Origin: Erwinia sorbitola
Lineage (GTDB): Bacteria; Pseudomonadota; Gammaproteobacteria; Enterobacterales; Enterobacteriaceae
Direction: 5' to 3'
Assembly: GCF_009738185.1 (NCBI RefSeq)
Contig: NZ_CP046509.1
Location: 1 to 64,000 of the forward strand
Length of the DNA: 64,000 nt
Below are positions 53,841 to 62,662 of the stretch, piece by piece (position 1 is the first letter of the stretch; every line of letters starts with the position of its first letter). The notes under the pieces are model-generated. The model did not search any database and was not told where the DNA came from. It saw only the letters and a program-made list of their open reading frames with translations. Both the position numbers and the translations under genes were made by a program.

Positions 53841-53986
53841 AAAAAACACCCCTTATTGGTACGCGCCGACGAATAAGAGAGCGCGTTGAATTTTTGTTTT
53901 AGACCCGGCAGCGGTAACCGTCAGTATCACTGTATGCAGGCGGACTCTATCACGCGGATTTTATGCTGCGTAGCTGTCGCAAGAAG

Positions 53987-54163
53987 TGTGATTTAGATCA
54001 CCATGCCAGGTGGGGGTAGAGGGGGGTTTTAGTGACGGCGATCACATTTGTGACGTGTAGAAAAACGACTAAGGCGTTTTTTTAAACGAAAAAGGCGGAT
54101 TGGTGTGATGAATATCACATTTTAATGTTGTTGTTTTGTGTGTTATTTGTGATCTGCATCACA
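53987..54163. promoter_or_regulatory. four CRP-cAMP sites of the mtl promoter
   Basis: Within the 461-bp gap between mtlA and yiaF: TGTGATTTAGATCACC (53987-54002), AGTGACGGCGATCACA (54031-54046), TGTGATGAATATCACA (54104-54119) and TGTGATCTGCATCACA (54148-54163). The last two match TGTGA-N6-TCACA exactly. E. coli mtlA also has an unusual array of CRP sites. MtlR operators could not be delimited. Confidence 0.85.
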
Positions 54164-54264
54164 AATTATTTTCGACCAGAATGCGTCCGATCACACTTCT
54201 TTCGTCGCCGAAATCTTAAGAATAGTCTTATGTAAGAAAATTACACGATATGAGGGGAGAGGAG

Positions 54265-54290
54265 AAAAAAGAGCTGACGAATGCCAGCTC
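54265..54290 (-). terminator. terminator after yiaF
   Basis: On the minus strand GAGCTG ... CAGCTC followed by six T, 12 bp after the yiaF stop. Confidence 0.82.
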
Positions 54291-54301
54291 TGATTGATTG
54301 C

Positions 54302-55018
54302 TTACTGGAAACTGCCCTTCAGCGCAGTTTGCGCCTGAGACAGCGCCTGAGCGTTGGCACTCAGATTACTCATCAGCGTATTGTACTGGCTGGCCTGTGC
54401 CTGGGTCGGGAACTGAATCGCCGATCCATTAAAGCTGACGTTAGCCCCCTGCTGTTGCAGGAAGTCACCGGTCTGCACCGCATCCTGGCTCAGAGTCTGT
54501 AATGCTGGCAGCAGCGGCATCAGCGTTGCAGCAGGTTGAGTCACCACTTTGGTGTACACATTGTCATAGACGGTCTTCAGCGCTTCAGGCTGTTTCAGAG
54601 CGGCTTTGCTGCTGTCGGCCTGAGTTTTCGCTGTCTGAATCTGCTGGGCAAGAACGCCAAGAGAACCGCTCGCCTGGCGCAGGGCATCACGATGCGTCAG
54701 ATAATCCTGTGGGGTGCGAATAGCGGAAAGCTCATCCACTACCGGCTTCAGGCCGGAATCTACTGCGCGGTTAACCTGCTGTGAGAAACCATAAAGAATG
54801 GCGTAGTCGCTGACGTAGGGGCCAAATTTCTGCTTTTGGTCTTCACTCAGACTGGGAAGGTGTTCACCGCTGCGCATCACGGTGTTTTGCAGGAAATCGA
54901 TAAACGCTTTGCGCTGATCGGCTTCGTTATCGCCACAGCCAGTAAGCTGTAATACCAAAAACAGCGCCATAACCGGCACCAGCAGACGCGTCAAGATGCG
55001 TGATGATCCTGTCATCAT
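54302..55018 (-). CDS. yiaF: YiaF family lipoprotein (DUF3053)
   Basis: 238-aa predicted lipoprotein matching E. coli YiaF (236 aa). Signal ends LFLVLQLTGC with lipobox LTGC; next residues Gly-Asp are close to the inner-membrane retention Asp rule but not at +2. Mature part is helical and Gln-rich: DQRKAFIDFLQNTVMRSGEHLP, FGPYVSDYAILYGFSQQVN. Function unknown. Stand-alone gene divergent from yiaG, as in E. coli. Confidence 0.9.
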   Translation of the reverse strand: MMTGSSRILTRLLVPVMALFLVLQLTGCGDNEADQRKAFIDFLQNTVMRSGEHLPSLSEDQKQKFGPYVSDYAILYGFSQQVNRAVDSGLKPVVDELSAIRTPQDYLTHRDALRQASGSLGVLAQQIQTAKTQADSSKAALKQPEALKTVYDNVYTKVVTQPAATLMPLLPALQTLSQDAVQTGDFLQQQGANVSFNGSAIQFPTQAQASQYNTLMSNLSANAQALSQAQTALKGSFQ

Positions 55019-55349
55019 AAGAAATTAACTCCTGTTAACAGATACTTATCGGTTTAATTCAAACAACTAATCTTGCGTAAAGAATAGTCGAAATCACTTT
55101 TGATGGATAGCAGAGTCTATGTAACTTATTTTTGCGCCTCGTTTTTTGGCTGATACCAACGCAGGATGAAAAAATAAACAAAAAATATGATCCGGATCTC
55201 ACAAAATGATCTAATACTTATGATCCTGGCGTTACCCTGTGCTGCCCCAAAAAGCGCCCCAGTGGCTGATGTATGCCAGCATTGAGAACCTGGACTTAAG
55301 GTTCTTTCCCTCTGGTTGTTCACGTTTTGTGAGTTTTCGAGGAGTGCTT
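55019..55349. promoter_or_regulatory. divergent promoter region yiaF / yiaG
   Basis: 331 bp of non-coding sequence. The open frame reaches back from yiaG to 55239 but is not conserved. GATC occurs several times between 55190 and 55230. I see no defined operator. Confidence 0.35.
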
Positions 55350-55643
55350 ATGGAGACTATAGATCCAATGTCTGAACTGCTTTCCAGTCTGGAGCAGATT
55401 GTCCTTACCCGTAACATCATGCACGCTATTCCGGCCCTGAAAGATGATGTGGCGCCACCCGAGCCAAAAAGAGTTCGGGAAATTACCGGCATGCAGATTG
55501 ATGAGTTTGCTCAGGCATTAGGAGTCAGTGTTTCGTCAGTGAAAAGCTGGGAAGCAAAAAGAACCAAACCGTCTGGAAGTGCACAGAAGTTAATGCAGTT
55601 GATTCAATCGAATCCTTGTCTCAGCAGACAGCTGCTGGGCTGA
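55350..55643 (+). CDS. yiaG: HTH-type regulator YiaG
   Basis: 97-aa XRE/HigA-like DNA-binding protein. N-terminal METIDPMSELLSSLEQIV and the HTH MQIDEFAQALGVSVSSVKSW followed by EAKRTKPSGSAQKLMQLIQ match E. coli YiaG (96 aa). No toxin gene adjoins, so it is not part of a toxin-antitoxin pair here. GAGGAG precedes ATG 55350. The linker after residue 25 differs from E. coli. A terminator follows. Confidence 0.93.
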   Translation: METIDPMSELLSSLEQIVLTRNIMHAIPALKDDVAPPEPKRVREITGMQIDEFAQALGVSVSSVKSWEAKRTKPSGSAQKLMQLIQSNPCLSRQLLG

Positions 55644-55646
55644 CAG

Positions 55647-55679
55647 AAAAAACCCGCCATCAGGCGGGTTAATGTTTTT
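55647..55679. terminator. bidirectional terminator yiaG / alcohol dehydrogenase
   Basis: AACCCGCC / GGCGGGTT with an ATCA loop, A-run on the left and T-run on the right, between two convergent genes. Confidence 0.9.
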
Positions 55680-55691
55680 CAGGGGGGCAGT

Positions 55692-56738
55692 TTACTTCCC
55701 GGCTTTCATATCAATGACAAAGCGGTACTTAACATCCCCTTTCAGCATTCTTTCAAACGCCTGCTCCACCTCATCCAGACGGATCACTTCCACGTCGGAC
55801 ACGATATTGTGCTGGCCACAAAAATCGAGCATCTCCTGCGTCTCTTTGATACTCCCGATAGAAGTACCGGAAATGCTCAGACGCCTGAACACGATTGGTG
55901 TGACATCCGGTGACTTATGCGGTGAGTCAGGGATCCCCACCAGCACCAGATGACCATTCGTTTTCAGCGCGCTGAGGTACGGGTCAAGGTCGTGCGGGGC
56001 GGCTACGCAGTCGAGGATCATATCCAGGCTGTTTCTCACTCCGGCCATCTGTTCTGCGTCTTTCGAGACAACCACCTGGCTGGCACCCAGGCGCAGGGCA
56101 TCAGCCCCTTTCGCTGGGGAGGTGGTGAACAGCACCACTTCGGCACCCAGCGCTGCCGCCAGCTTTACCGCCATATGGCCGAGGCCGCCGAGGCCGATCA
56201 CGCCCACACGCTGGCCCGGCTGGATATTCCAGTGCTTCAGCGGTGACCAGGTAGTCACGCCCGCGCACAGCAGCGGTGCTACGGCGCTGAGTTCCAGGGT
56301 TTCCGGCACGGTAACCACAAATTTACTATCGACCACAATGCTGTCGGAATAACCACCAAAGGTTTTCCCTCCGATGACCTTTTCATCGCTGTTATAGGTC
56401 GCGGTGAAGCCCTCTTCACAATATTGCTCTTCGCCGTCGTGACACTGGGCGCAGTGGCCGCAGGAGTCGACCATGACGCCGACGCCGACCAGATCCCCGG
56501 CTTTAAAGGCGCTGACTGCGCTACCGGTGCTGATTACGCGGCCAACGATTTCATGGCCCGGCACCAGTGGAAACTGGCTGACACCCCATTCGTTGCGCGC
56601 CATATGCAGGTCGGAATGGCAGACGCCACAGTAGTGAATATCGATATGTACATCGTCAGCCTGTAGCTCACGACGGGTAAATTCGAAGGGTTCCAGCGGG
56701 GTGTTTGCTGCTTTAGCAGCGAATCCATAGGATTGCAT
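55692..56738 (-). CDS. yahK: zinc-dependent NADP alcohol dehydrogenase (YahK/CAD type)
   Basis: 348-aa medium-chain dehydrogenase of the cinnamyl-alcohol-dehydrogenase group; E. coli YahK (349 aa) reduces a broad range of aldehydes with NADPH. Catalytic zinc: Cys in CGVCHSDLH and His in PGHEIVGRV; structural zinc Cys quartet in CGHCAQCHDGEEQYC; Rossmann GLGGLGHMAVKLA. Monocistronic. The symbol rests on similarity, not on position: yahK lies elsewhere in E. coli. Confidence 0.85.
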   Translation of the reverse strand: MQSYGFAAKAANTPLEPFEFTRRELQADDVHIDIHYCGVCHSDLHMARNEWGVSQFPLVPGHEIVGRVISTGSAVSAFKAGDLVGVGVMVDSCGHCAQCHDGEEQYCEEGFTATYNSDEKVIGGKTFGGYSDSIVVDSKFVVTVPETLELSAVAPLLCAGVTTWSPLKHWNIQPGQRVGVIGLGGLGHMAVKLAAALGAEVVLFTTSPAKGADALRLGASQVVVSKDAEQMAGVRNSLDMILDCVAAPHDLDPYLSALKTNGHLVLVGIPDSPHKSPDVTPIVFRRLSISGTSIGSIKETQEMLDFCGQHNIVSDVEVIRLDEVEQAFERMLKGDVKYRFVIDMKAGK

Positions 56739-56813
56739 GATGACTCAACCTGGTTGGCGAAAACCGCACAGGGTAGGGAAAGGGCGCTCTGAGGGCAAGG
56801 CGGAATTGTAAAG

Positions 56814-56839
56814 CGGGGTAACCAGAAAGGGTTACCCCG
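56814..56839. terminator. hairpin between glyS and the alcohol dehydrogenase
   Basis: 10-bp perfect stem CGGGGTAACC / GGTTACCCCG with a 6-nt loop, 36 bp beyond the glyS stop. No strong T-run. Confidence 0.55.
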
Positions 56840-56874
56840 TAAGCAGGGATCGGACAGACCCGACCCGCGCTGGA

Positions 56875-58944
56875 TTACTGTAGCAGAGAGATATCGGCAA
56901 CCTGGAGGAACAGCTCGCGCAGTTTCGCCAGCAGCGTCAGACGGTTGATACGCACTTCTTTCTCTTCGGCGTTAACCATCACTTTATCGAAGAAGTTATC
57001 TACCGCTTCACGCAGCTGTGCCAGCTCAATCAGCGCATCCTGGTAGCGACCTTCTGCAAAGAACGGCTGCAATTTGCTGCTCAGGGCGGAAACATAGGTC
57101 GCCAGTTTGATCTCTTCATTCTCTTTCAGCAGAGACGCCTGGACGCTGTCGTTCAGCGGCTCGGTCGCTTTGGCGAGAATGTTGGAGACGCGCTTGTTAG
57201 CGCCAGCCAGGCTTGCTGCCTGCTCCAGGGTGCGGAAGTGAGAGACTGCCTTCATACGTGCATCGAAATCTGCCGGACGCGTTGGACGACGAGCCAGCAC
57301 CGCCTGAATGGTATCGACACTGTGGCCCTCTTCCTGGTACCAGGTACGGAAACGGCCGAGCATAAAGTCGATCACTTCATCAACCACTTTAGCGTTAGAG
57401 AGCTTGCTGCCATACAGGCGCACGGCTTCTTCCGTCAGGGTTTGCAGATCGAGCGGCAGATTCTTCTCGACGATAATACGCAGCACGCCCAGCGCAGCAC
57501 GGCGCAGAGCAAACGGATCTTTATCGCCTTTCGGATGCTGACCAATACCGAAGATTCCCGCAAGGGTATCCATCTTGTCAGCGATAGCCAGCGCACAGGC
57601 CACCGGATTGGACGGCAGATCGTCACCGGCAAAGCGAGGCTGATACTGCTCGTTCAGCGCGATTGCTACATCTTCGGCTTCGCCGTCGTGACGTGCATAG
57701 TGCATGCCCATGACGCCCTGAGTGTCGGTGAACTCAAAGACCATATTGGTCATCAGGTCACACTTCGACAGCAGGCCTGCGCGGGTAGCGTGATTGACGT
57801 CAGCACCTGTCTGCGCGGCAACCCAGCCCGCCAGCGCCTGAATGCGGTCAGTCTTGTCACGCAGCGTACCCAGCTCTTTCTGGAACAGCACGGTTTCCAG
57901 ACGCGGCAGGTTATCTTCCAGACGACGCTTACGGTCGCTGTTGAAGAAAAACTCGGCATCAGCAAGACGCGGGCGCACCACTTTCTCGTTACCGGAGATA
58001 ATTTGCTGCGGATCTTTCGACTCAATATTAGTGACGAAGATAAAGTTCGGCAGCAGTTTGCCCGCCTTGTCGTACACCGGGAAGTATTTCTGGTCGCCCT
58101 TCATGGTGTAAACCAGCGCTTCGGCCGGCACCGCGAGGAACTTCTCTTCAAACTTCGCCGTCAGCACCACCGGCCACTCCACCAGGGAAGTGACTTCTTC
58201 CAGCAGGCTGTCGCTCAGATCGGCGATACCGCCAATTTTGGCAGCAGCGGCTTCGGCATCGGCTTTGATGGTGGCTTTACGCACGGCGTAATCAGCCTGC
58301 ACCTTGCCGCGCTCCAGCAGGATCTGCGGATACTGATCGGCGCTATCGATGGTGAATTCAGGTTCGCCCATAAAGCGATGGCCACGAATAGTACGTGCTG
58401 ATTCGATACCCAGAATTTTCGCCGGGATCAGCTCATCGCCCAGCAGCAGCGTCACGGTATGCACCGGGCGCACGAACTGTACCTCAGAGGCACCCCAACG
58501 CATCAGTTTCGGGATGGGCAGCTTAGTCAGTGAGGTGGCGATCATCGCTGGCAGCAGGGCCTGGGCGCTTTCACCCGTCACCTGAGCACGATACAGCAGC
58601 CACTCGCCTTTGTCGGTGCTCAGGCGCTCGGCCTGATCAACGGTAATACCGCAGCCGCGAGCCCAGCCTTCAGCCGCTTTGCTCGCGACGCCGTTGGCAT
58701 CAAACGCGGCCTGAATGGCCGGGCCACGTTTCTCTACTTCGCGATCTGGTTGAGCAGCGGCGAGGTTTGCCACTTTTAACGCCAGGCGACGTGGAGCAGC
58801 AAACCAGCTTACTTCGCCGTGGGCGAGGCCTGCGGCATCCAGTTCAGCGGTGAAGTTGGCCGCAAAGGATTCAGCCAGGCTGCGCAGTGCTTTTGGTGGC
58901 AGCTCTTCGGTGCCGATCTCCACCAGGAAGGTTTTTTCAGTCAT
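56875..58944 (-). CDS. glyS: glycyl-tRNA synthetase beta subunit
   Basis: Beta subunit of the bacterial alpha2beta2 glycyl-tRNA synthetase; recognises tRNA-Gly through its HD-like and anticodon-binding domains. 689 aa, the E. coli length. Starts TEKTFLVEIGTEELPPKAL, which is the family signature, and ends LFLQVADISLLQ. Nine bases after glyQ. The cspA gene found between yiaG and glyS in E. coli is absent here, its place taken by the alcohol dehydrogenase. Confidence 0.97.
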   Translation of the reverse strand: MTEKTFLVEIGTEELPPKALRSLAESFAANFTAELDAAGLAHGEVSWFAAPRRLALKVANLAAAQPDREVEKRGPAIQAAFDANGVASKAAEGWARGCGITVDQAERLSTDKGEWLLYRAQVTGESAQALLPAMIATSLTKLPIPKLMRWGASEVQFVRPVHTVTLLLGDELIPAKILGIESARTIRGHRFMGEPEFTIDSADQYPQILLERGKVQADYAVRKATIKADAEAAAAKIGGIADLSDSLLEEVTSLVEWPVVLTAKFEEKFLAVPAEALVYTMKGDQKYFPVYDKAGKLLPNFIFVTNIESKDPQQIISGNEKVVRPRLADAEFFFNSDRKRRLEDNLPRLETVLFQKELGTLRDKTDRIQALAGWVAAQTGADVNHATRAGLLSKCDLMTNMVFEFTDTQGVMGMHYARHDGEAEDVAIALNEQYQPRFAGDDLPSNPVACALAIADKMDTLAGIFGIGQHPKGDKDPFALRRAALGVLRIIVEKNLPLDLQTLTEEAVRLYGSKLSNAKVVDEVIDFMLGRFRTWYQEEGHSVDTIQAVLARRPTRPADFDARMKAVSHFRTLEQAASLAGANKRVSNILAKATEPLNDSVQASLLKENEEIKLATYVSALSSKLQPFFAEGRYQDALIELAQLREAVDNFFDKVMVNAEEKEVRINRLTLLAKLRELFLQVADISLLQ

Positions 58945-58953
58945 GGCTGCCTC

Positions 58954-59865
58954 TTATTTCTTGTTATTGCACATCGGGAAGCCCAGTGCCTCGCGGGAGG
59001 CATAGTAAGCTTCAGCCACGGCTTTCGTCAGGGTGCGGATGCGCAGAATATAGCGCTGACGCTCAGTGACGGAGATCGCTTTACGCGCATCCAGCAGGTT
59101 AAAGCTGTGCGCGGCTTTCAGAATACGTTCGTAGGCAGGCAGCGGCAGTGGTTTTTCCAGCGCCAGCAGGCTTTGCGCCTCTTTCTCGTACTGCTCGAAG
59201 CAGGTAAACAGGAAGTCGACGTCGGCGTATTCGAAGTTGTAAGTGGACTGCTCCACTTCATTCTGGTGGAACACGTCGCCGTAGGTGGTTTTACCCAGCG
59301 GGCCGTCGCTCCAGACCAGATCGTAAACGCTGTCCACGCCCTGGATATACATCGCCAGGCGCTCAAGGCCGTAAGTGATCTCACCGGTAACGGGTTTGCA
59401 CTCCAGACCACCCACCTGCTGGAAGTAAGTGAACTGCGTCACTTCCATGCCGTTCAGCCACACTTCCCAGCCCAGACCCCAGGCACCCAGCGTTGGGTTT
59501 TCCCAGTTATCTTCCACAAAGCGGATATCGTGGATGGTCGGATCCATACCCAGCTCTTTCAGAGAACCAAGGTACAACTCCTGAATATTGTCCGGAGATG
59601 GCTTGATGATCACCTGGAACTGGTAATAGTGCTGAAGGCGGTTCGGGTTTTCACCGTAGCGACCATCGGTTGGACGGCGCGACGGCTGCACATAGGCAAC
59701 GGCGGTTGGTTCCGGACCCAGCGCTCGCAGGCAGGTCATTGGATGAGAGGTACCAGCGCCCACTTCCATATCCAGCGGTTGGATGATGGTGCAGCCCTGA
59801 CGTGCCCAGTAATCCTGTAAGGTCAGGATCAGCCCCTGAAAAGTCTTGGTATCAAACTTTGGCAT
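58954..59865 (-). CDS. glyQ: glycyl-tRNA synthetase alpha subunit
   Basis: Catalytic class II core of glycyl-tRNA synthetase. 303 aa as in E. coli. Motif-type blocks: TFQGLILTLQDYWARQGC, MEVGAGTSHPMTCLRALG, and AYVQPSRRPTDGRYGENPNR (motif 2 region). Heads glyQ-glyS. The 229-bp gap to wecH has no further gene that I can support. Confidence 0.97.
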   Translation of the reverse strand: MPKFDTKTFQGLILTLQDYWARQGCTIIQPLDMEVGAGTSHPMTCLRALGPEPTAVAYVQPSRRPTDGRYGENPNRLQHYYQFQVIIKPSPDNIQELYLGSLKELGMDPTIHDIRFVEDNWENPTLGAWGLGWEVWLNGMEVTQFTYFQQVGGLECKPVTGEITYGLERLAMYIQGVDSVYDLVWSDGPLGKTTYGDVFHQNEVEQSTYNFEYADVDFLFTCFEQYEKEAQSLLALEKPLPLPAYERILKAAHSFNLLDARKAISVTERQRYILRIRTLTKAVAEAYYASREALGFPMCNNKK

Positions 59866-60094
59866 GTTGATTTCGCACGCGATACGAGTAGTTATAAAAG
59901 TGGGCGTCAGTATACCCTTTGACCGTACCTATTACCAAAATGCCGTGATCATTCCTCGCTGAATTTTTTGTCGCCTGCGCCACATAATCCCTTCATCCTC
60001 GTCCTATTTTTCCTCTCTCAGGTTGTTGAAGCGTGGCTGCCCGGCTACCCTCAATCTCGCATTACAGTAGAAGTGACCGTGAAATGAGGACGAA

Positions 60095-61090
60095 ATGTCG
60101 CAAAAGATTGGTTGGATAGAGAATTTACGCGCGGTTGCCTGCCTGATGGTGATTATGATTCATACCACAACCTGGTATGTCACCACCGGGATGTCGGTGG
60201 GAGAACACAGTTGGGATCTCTCCAACCTGCTTAACTCGGCTTCGCGGGTCTGCGTGCCGATTTTCTTTATGATTTCCGGTTACCTGTTCTTTGGTGAACG
60301 CAGCGCTCAGGGGCGGCATTTTCTGCGTATCGTACTCTGCCTGCTGTTCTACAGCAGCGTGGCGCTGATTTATATCACGCTGCTGACGCCGATCAACGAA
60401 GCGCTGTCGGTGAAAAATCTGCTGCAAAAACCGGTGTTCTATCACCTGTGGTTCTTCTTTGCGATTATCGTTATTTACCTGCTTTCACCGCTGATTCAGG
60501 TTAAACCGGTGCGTGCGCGTTATCTGGCGGTGGTGACGCTGGTGCTGGCGCTGCTGGCGAATCCTAATACCGTAGACAGCTCCATCGCCCGCTTTCACTG
60601 GCTGCCGATCAATCTCTATATCAGCGGCGACACCATCTATTACCTGCTTTACGCGCTGTTTGGCCGGGCGATTGGCATGATGGAGACAGAAAAACGCGGT
60701 GTATCCTGGCTGGCGGGGGGCGTATTTTTCGCCTGTGTGCTGATGATCGCCTTTGGCACTAAGCGCCAGTTTGCTATTAACGGTGCTTTTGCCGACACCT
60801 GGTATCTCTACTGCGGCCCGGCCGTATTTATTGCTGCCGTCAGCCTGCTGATACTGTTTAAAAATATCTTTAACGATCGCGTCAACCCGTTCTTTGCGCT
60901 GATCTCTCGCTGTTCGCTGCCGATCTATGGGTTTCACGCTCTGTTTATTCACTTTATGCGTACCCATGACCTGGATAACACCAACCATCCGCTGCTCGAT
61001 ATACCGCTGATTTTTGGTATTACCCTGGCAGGCAGCCTGCTGCTGGCGCTGGGCTTACAGAAGCTTGACAGGCGTCGTCTGGTTAGCTGA
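60095..61090 (+). CDS. wecH: O-acetyltransferase WecH
   Basis: Inner-membrane acyltransferase-3 protein of 331 aa that O-acetylates enterobacterial common antigen in E. coli (WecH, formerly YiaH). About ten helices. Family landmarks: IGWIENLRAVACLMVIMIHTT with the catalytic-type His, NSASRVCVPIFFMISGYLFFGERSA, and PIYGFHALFIHFMR. Same position next to glyQ as in E. coli. Convergent with a SemiSWEET-like gene 4 bp away. Confidence 0.93.
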   Translation: MSQKIGWIENLRAVACLMVIMIHTTTWYVTTGMSVGEHSWDLSNLLNSASRVCVPIFFMISGYLFFGERSAQGRHFLRIVLCLLFYSSVALIYITLLTPINEALSVKNLLQKPVFYHLWFFFAIIVIYLLSPLIQVKPVRARYLAVVTLVLALLANPNTVDSSIARFHWLPINLYISGDTIYYLLYALFGRAIGMMETEKRGVSWLAGGVFFACVLMIAFGTKRQFAINGAFADTWYLYCGPAVFIAAVSLLILFKNIFNDRVNPFFALISRCSLPIYGFHALFIHFMRTHDLDNTNHPLLDIPLIFGITLAGSLLLALGLQKLDRRRLVS

Positions 61091-61094
61091 CTTT

Positions 61095-61526
61095 TTAATC
61101 ACGGCGCGATGAACGGGAGGCTTTTAGCGGGCGCAGTCGTCGGATGCGGGGGTTAAGGATCACCCCAGGCATACGCACCAGCCTGCGGCGATTAGGGTTA
61201 GGCACCGGCCGCTCGTGCCACAGTTTGAGCATGATCACCGTCAGCGCCAGCAGCGCCGTAATTCCGTTGGCCGCCATCACCGGCACATCCCCCATGCGGT
61301 GGCCGTACCACGTCCAGCACGACACGCCAAAGAACAGCGCGGCCCACATCCCCAGCGACAGGCCGCTGGTATCCTTGTTTTTCACGATATGCATCACCTG
61401 GAGACAGAACGATCCAGTGGTCACCCAGGCCGCCAGCGTTCCCAGCCAGACCGGCCACGGTGACAGAAAGATTATCGATAACAGTGCCAGTGCCACAGTG
61501 GCGGCAACAACTAACAGGTTCTTCAT
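61095..61526 (-). CDS. SemiSWEET (PQ-loop) family transporter
   Basis: 143-aa membrane protein with the three-helix SemiSWEET/MtN3 repeat: LAAWVTTGSFCLQVMHIVKN, KDTSGLSLGMWAALFFGVSCW and VMAANGITALLALTVIML. SemiSWEETs dimerise to move small sugars by facilitated diffusion. An extra N-terminal hydrophobic stretch and an unusual Arg/Pro-rich C-tail of about 38 residues (NPNRRRLVRMPG, RIRRLRPLKASRSSRR) make it longer than the usual 85-95 aa. Start ATG 61526 with GAGGGC upstream. A palindromic operator lies 77 bp upstream of its start. Confidence 0.75.
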   Translation of the reverse strand: MKNLLVVAATVALALLSIIFLSPWPVWLGTLAAWVTTGSFCLQVMHIVKNKDTSGLSLGMWAALFFGVSCWTWYGHRMGDVPVMAANGITALLALTVIMLKLWHERPVPNPNRRRLVRMPGVILNPRIRRLRPLKASRSSRRD

Positions 61527-61603
61527 AAAAGCCCTCGTATCTGTGTTAAGCCCCAAACTCATTTTTGCTAAAGCGGTTTAGCTTTTTATCAAAAAAAAGC
61601 GAA

Positions 61604-61617
61604 TGTTACTAGTAACA
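61604..61617. promoter_or_regulatory. operator-like palindrome upstream of the SemiSWEET gene
   Basis: Perfect 14-bp palindrome TGTTACTAGTAACA. It resembles the E. coli GntR gluconate operator ATGTTA-N4-TAACAT (here ATGTTA-CTAG-TAACAC). The binder is unknown; a LacI-family sugar regulator is plausible. Confidence 0.5.
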
Positions 61618-61740
61618 CTAGCACAGGAATTCAACAAATTGAAACCAGGTGGGATCGGTGGCGAAGTGAAAAACCTGTGTGAACAGGATCGCCTGGCCAG
61701 TGCCGGCGACCTCAAAAAGGATATTATTGCTACTACCGTT

Positions 61741-62661
61741 TTACGCTTGCCAGCGCTGTAACGCCCTGCGCAGCTGGCGCGAAGAGGAGAATCCGGCTGA
61801 GAGTGCGGCACGTTCGTTGCCTTCCCCCTGCTGTAAACGCTGCCGGGCAATGGTCAGCCGCAGCTGCTCATGATAATCGCGTACGCTAATTCCCAGATGC
61901 TGGCGGAACAGACGCGTCAGATGACGTGCGCTGACATGCACTTTGGCGGCAATCTCCTCCAGTGGCCACTCCTGTTCCGGTTGCAGAGAGAGCAGATCCT
62001 GCGCCCGATGGATCGCCGGATGGATATGATTGCGGTAGCGCAGCCAGGGCGACAGCTGCGGGTCTTCCCCTGACCGCCGGAAATAGACCACCATTTCGCG
62101 CGCCACATCCATCGCCGTCTGGGCACCGCACAGACGGTTAATCAGATGCAGCGACAGATCGATACCGGCAGTAATCCCGGCACTGGTCCAGATACCGCGA
62201 TCTTCGACAAAAATGCGGTTTTCTTTGACGATCGCTCCCGGTTCTGCCGCTTTAAGCCGCTCTATCACTTCATGATGCGTGGTGCACTGAACGCCGTTCA
62301 TCAGTCCGGCTTTTGCTGCCAGCAGCGATCCGGAACAGACGCAGACTAACGTTACCTCGCGGGCATGTATGGCGGGCTGGATGCGCATCAGCCAGTTACG
62401 TGCTGCCATCGCCTGTGGAGTGTCGAACCACACTTTCGAGTCATGAACCCCGGGGATCACCAGCAGGCTTCCGGCAGGTAATGCCTCCGGCAGCGGCTCG
62501 ATACGGCTGATATACATCTCGGTAGAGCTGAGAACGCTCTCATCCGGGCCGATATAGCGCAGGGAAAATGCGCCCGCCGCCAGCTTCAGTGTTTCCGCCG
62601 GACCGGTCAGATCCAGCGTCATCACACCGGGCAGGGTTAAAAACCACACCGGGGTCGTCAT
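61741..62661 (-). CDS. GlxA/FtrA-type AraC regulator with DJ-1/PfpI domain
   Basis: 306-aa regulator. N-terminal DJ-1/PfpI-like (class I amidotransferase-like) domain with the nucleophile-elbow motif LVCVCSGSLLAAKAG, residues about 5-180; C-terminal AraC HTH pair (LEEIAAKVHVSARHLTRLFR and ALSAGFSSSRQLRRALQRW). Start set at ATG 62661; the extension to 62709 is not conserved. One base from the upstream hydrolase gene, so co-transcribed. Such pairs of GlxA regulator and isochorismatase-like hydrolase are common; the ligand is unknown. Confidence 0.85.
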   Translation of the reverse strand: MTTPVWFLTLPGVMTLDLTGPAETLKLAAGAFSLRYIGPDESVLSSTEMYISRIEPLPEALPAGSLLVIPGVHDSKVWFDTPQAMAARNWLMRIQPAIHAREVTLVCVCSGSLLAAKAGLMNGVQCTTHHEVIERLKAAEPGAIVKENRIFVEDRGIWTSAGITAGIDLSLHLINRLCGAQTAMDVAREMVVYFRRSGEDPQLSPWLRYRNHIHPAIHRAQDLLSLQPEQEWPLEEIAAKVHVSARHLTRLFRQHLGISVRDYHEQLRLTIARQRLQQGEGNERAALSAGFSSSRQLRRALQRWQA

Positions 62662-62662
62662 G

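Noticed and set aside
55350..55643. YiaG as antitoxin of a HigBA-like toxin-antitoxin pair
   Set aside because: No small toxin ORF on either side; the gene matches the solitary YiaG of E. coli.
56840..56870. Further REP copy (GGATCGGACAGACCCGACCC)
   Set aside because: Only one arm resembles the REP palindrome and the GGCATGCC centre is lost; too degenerate to call.
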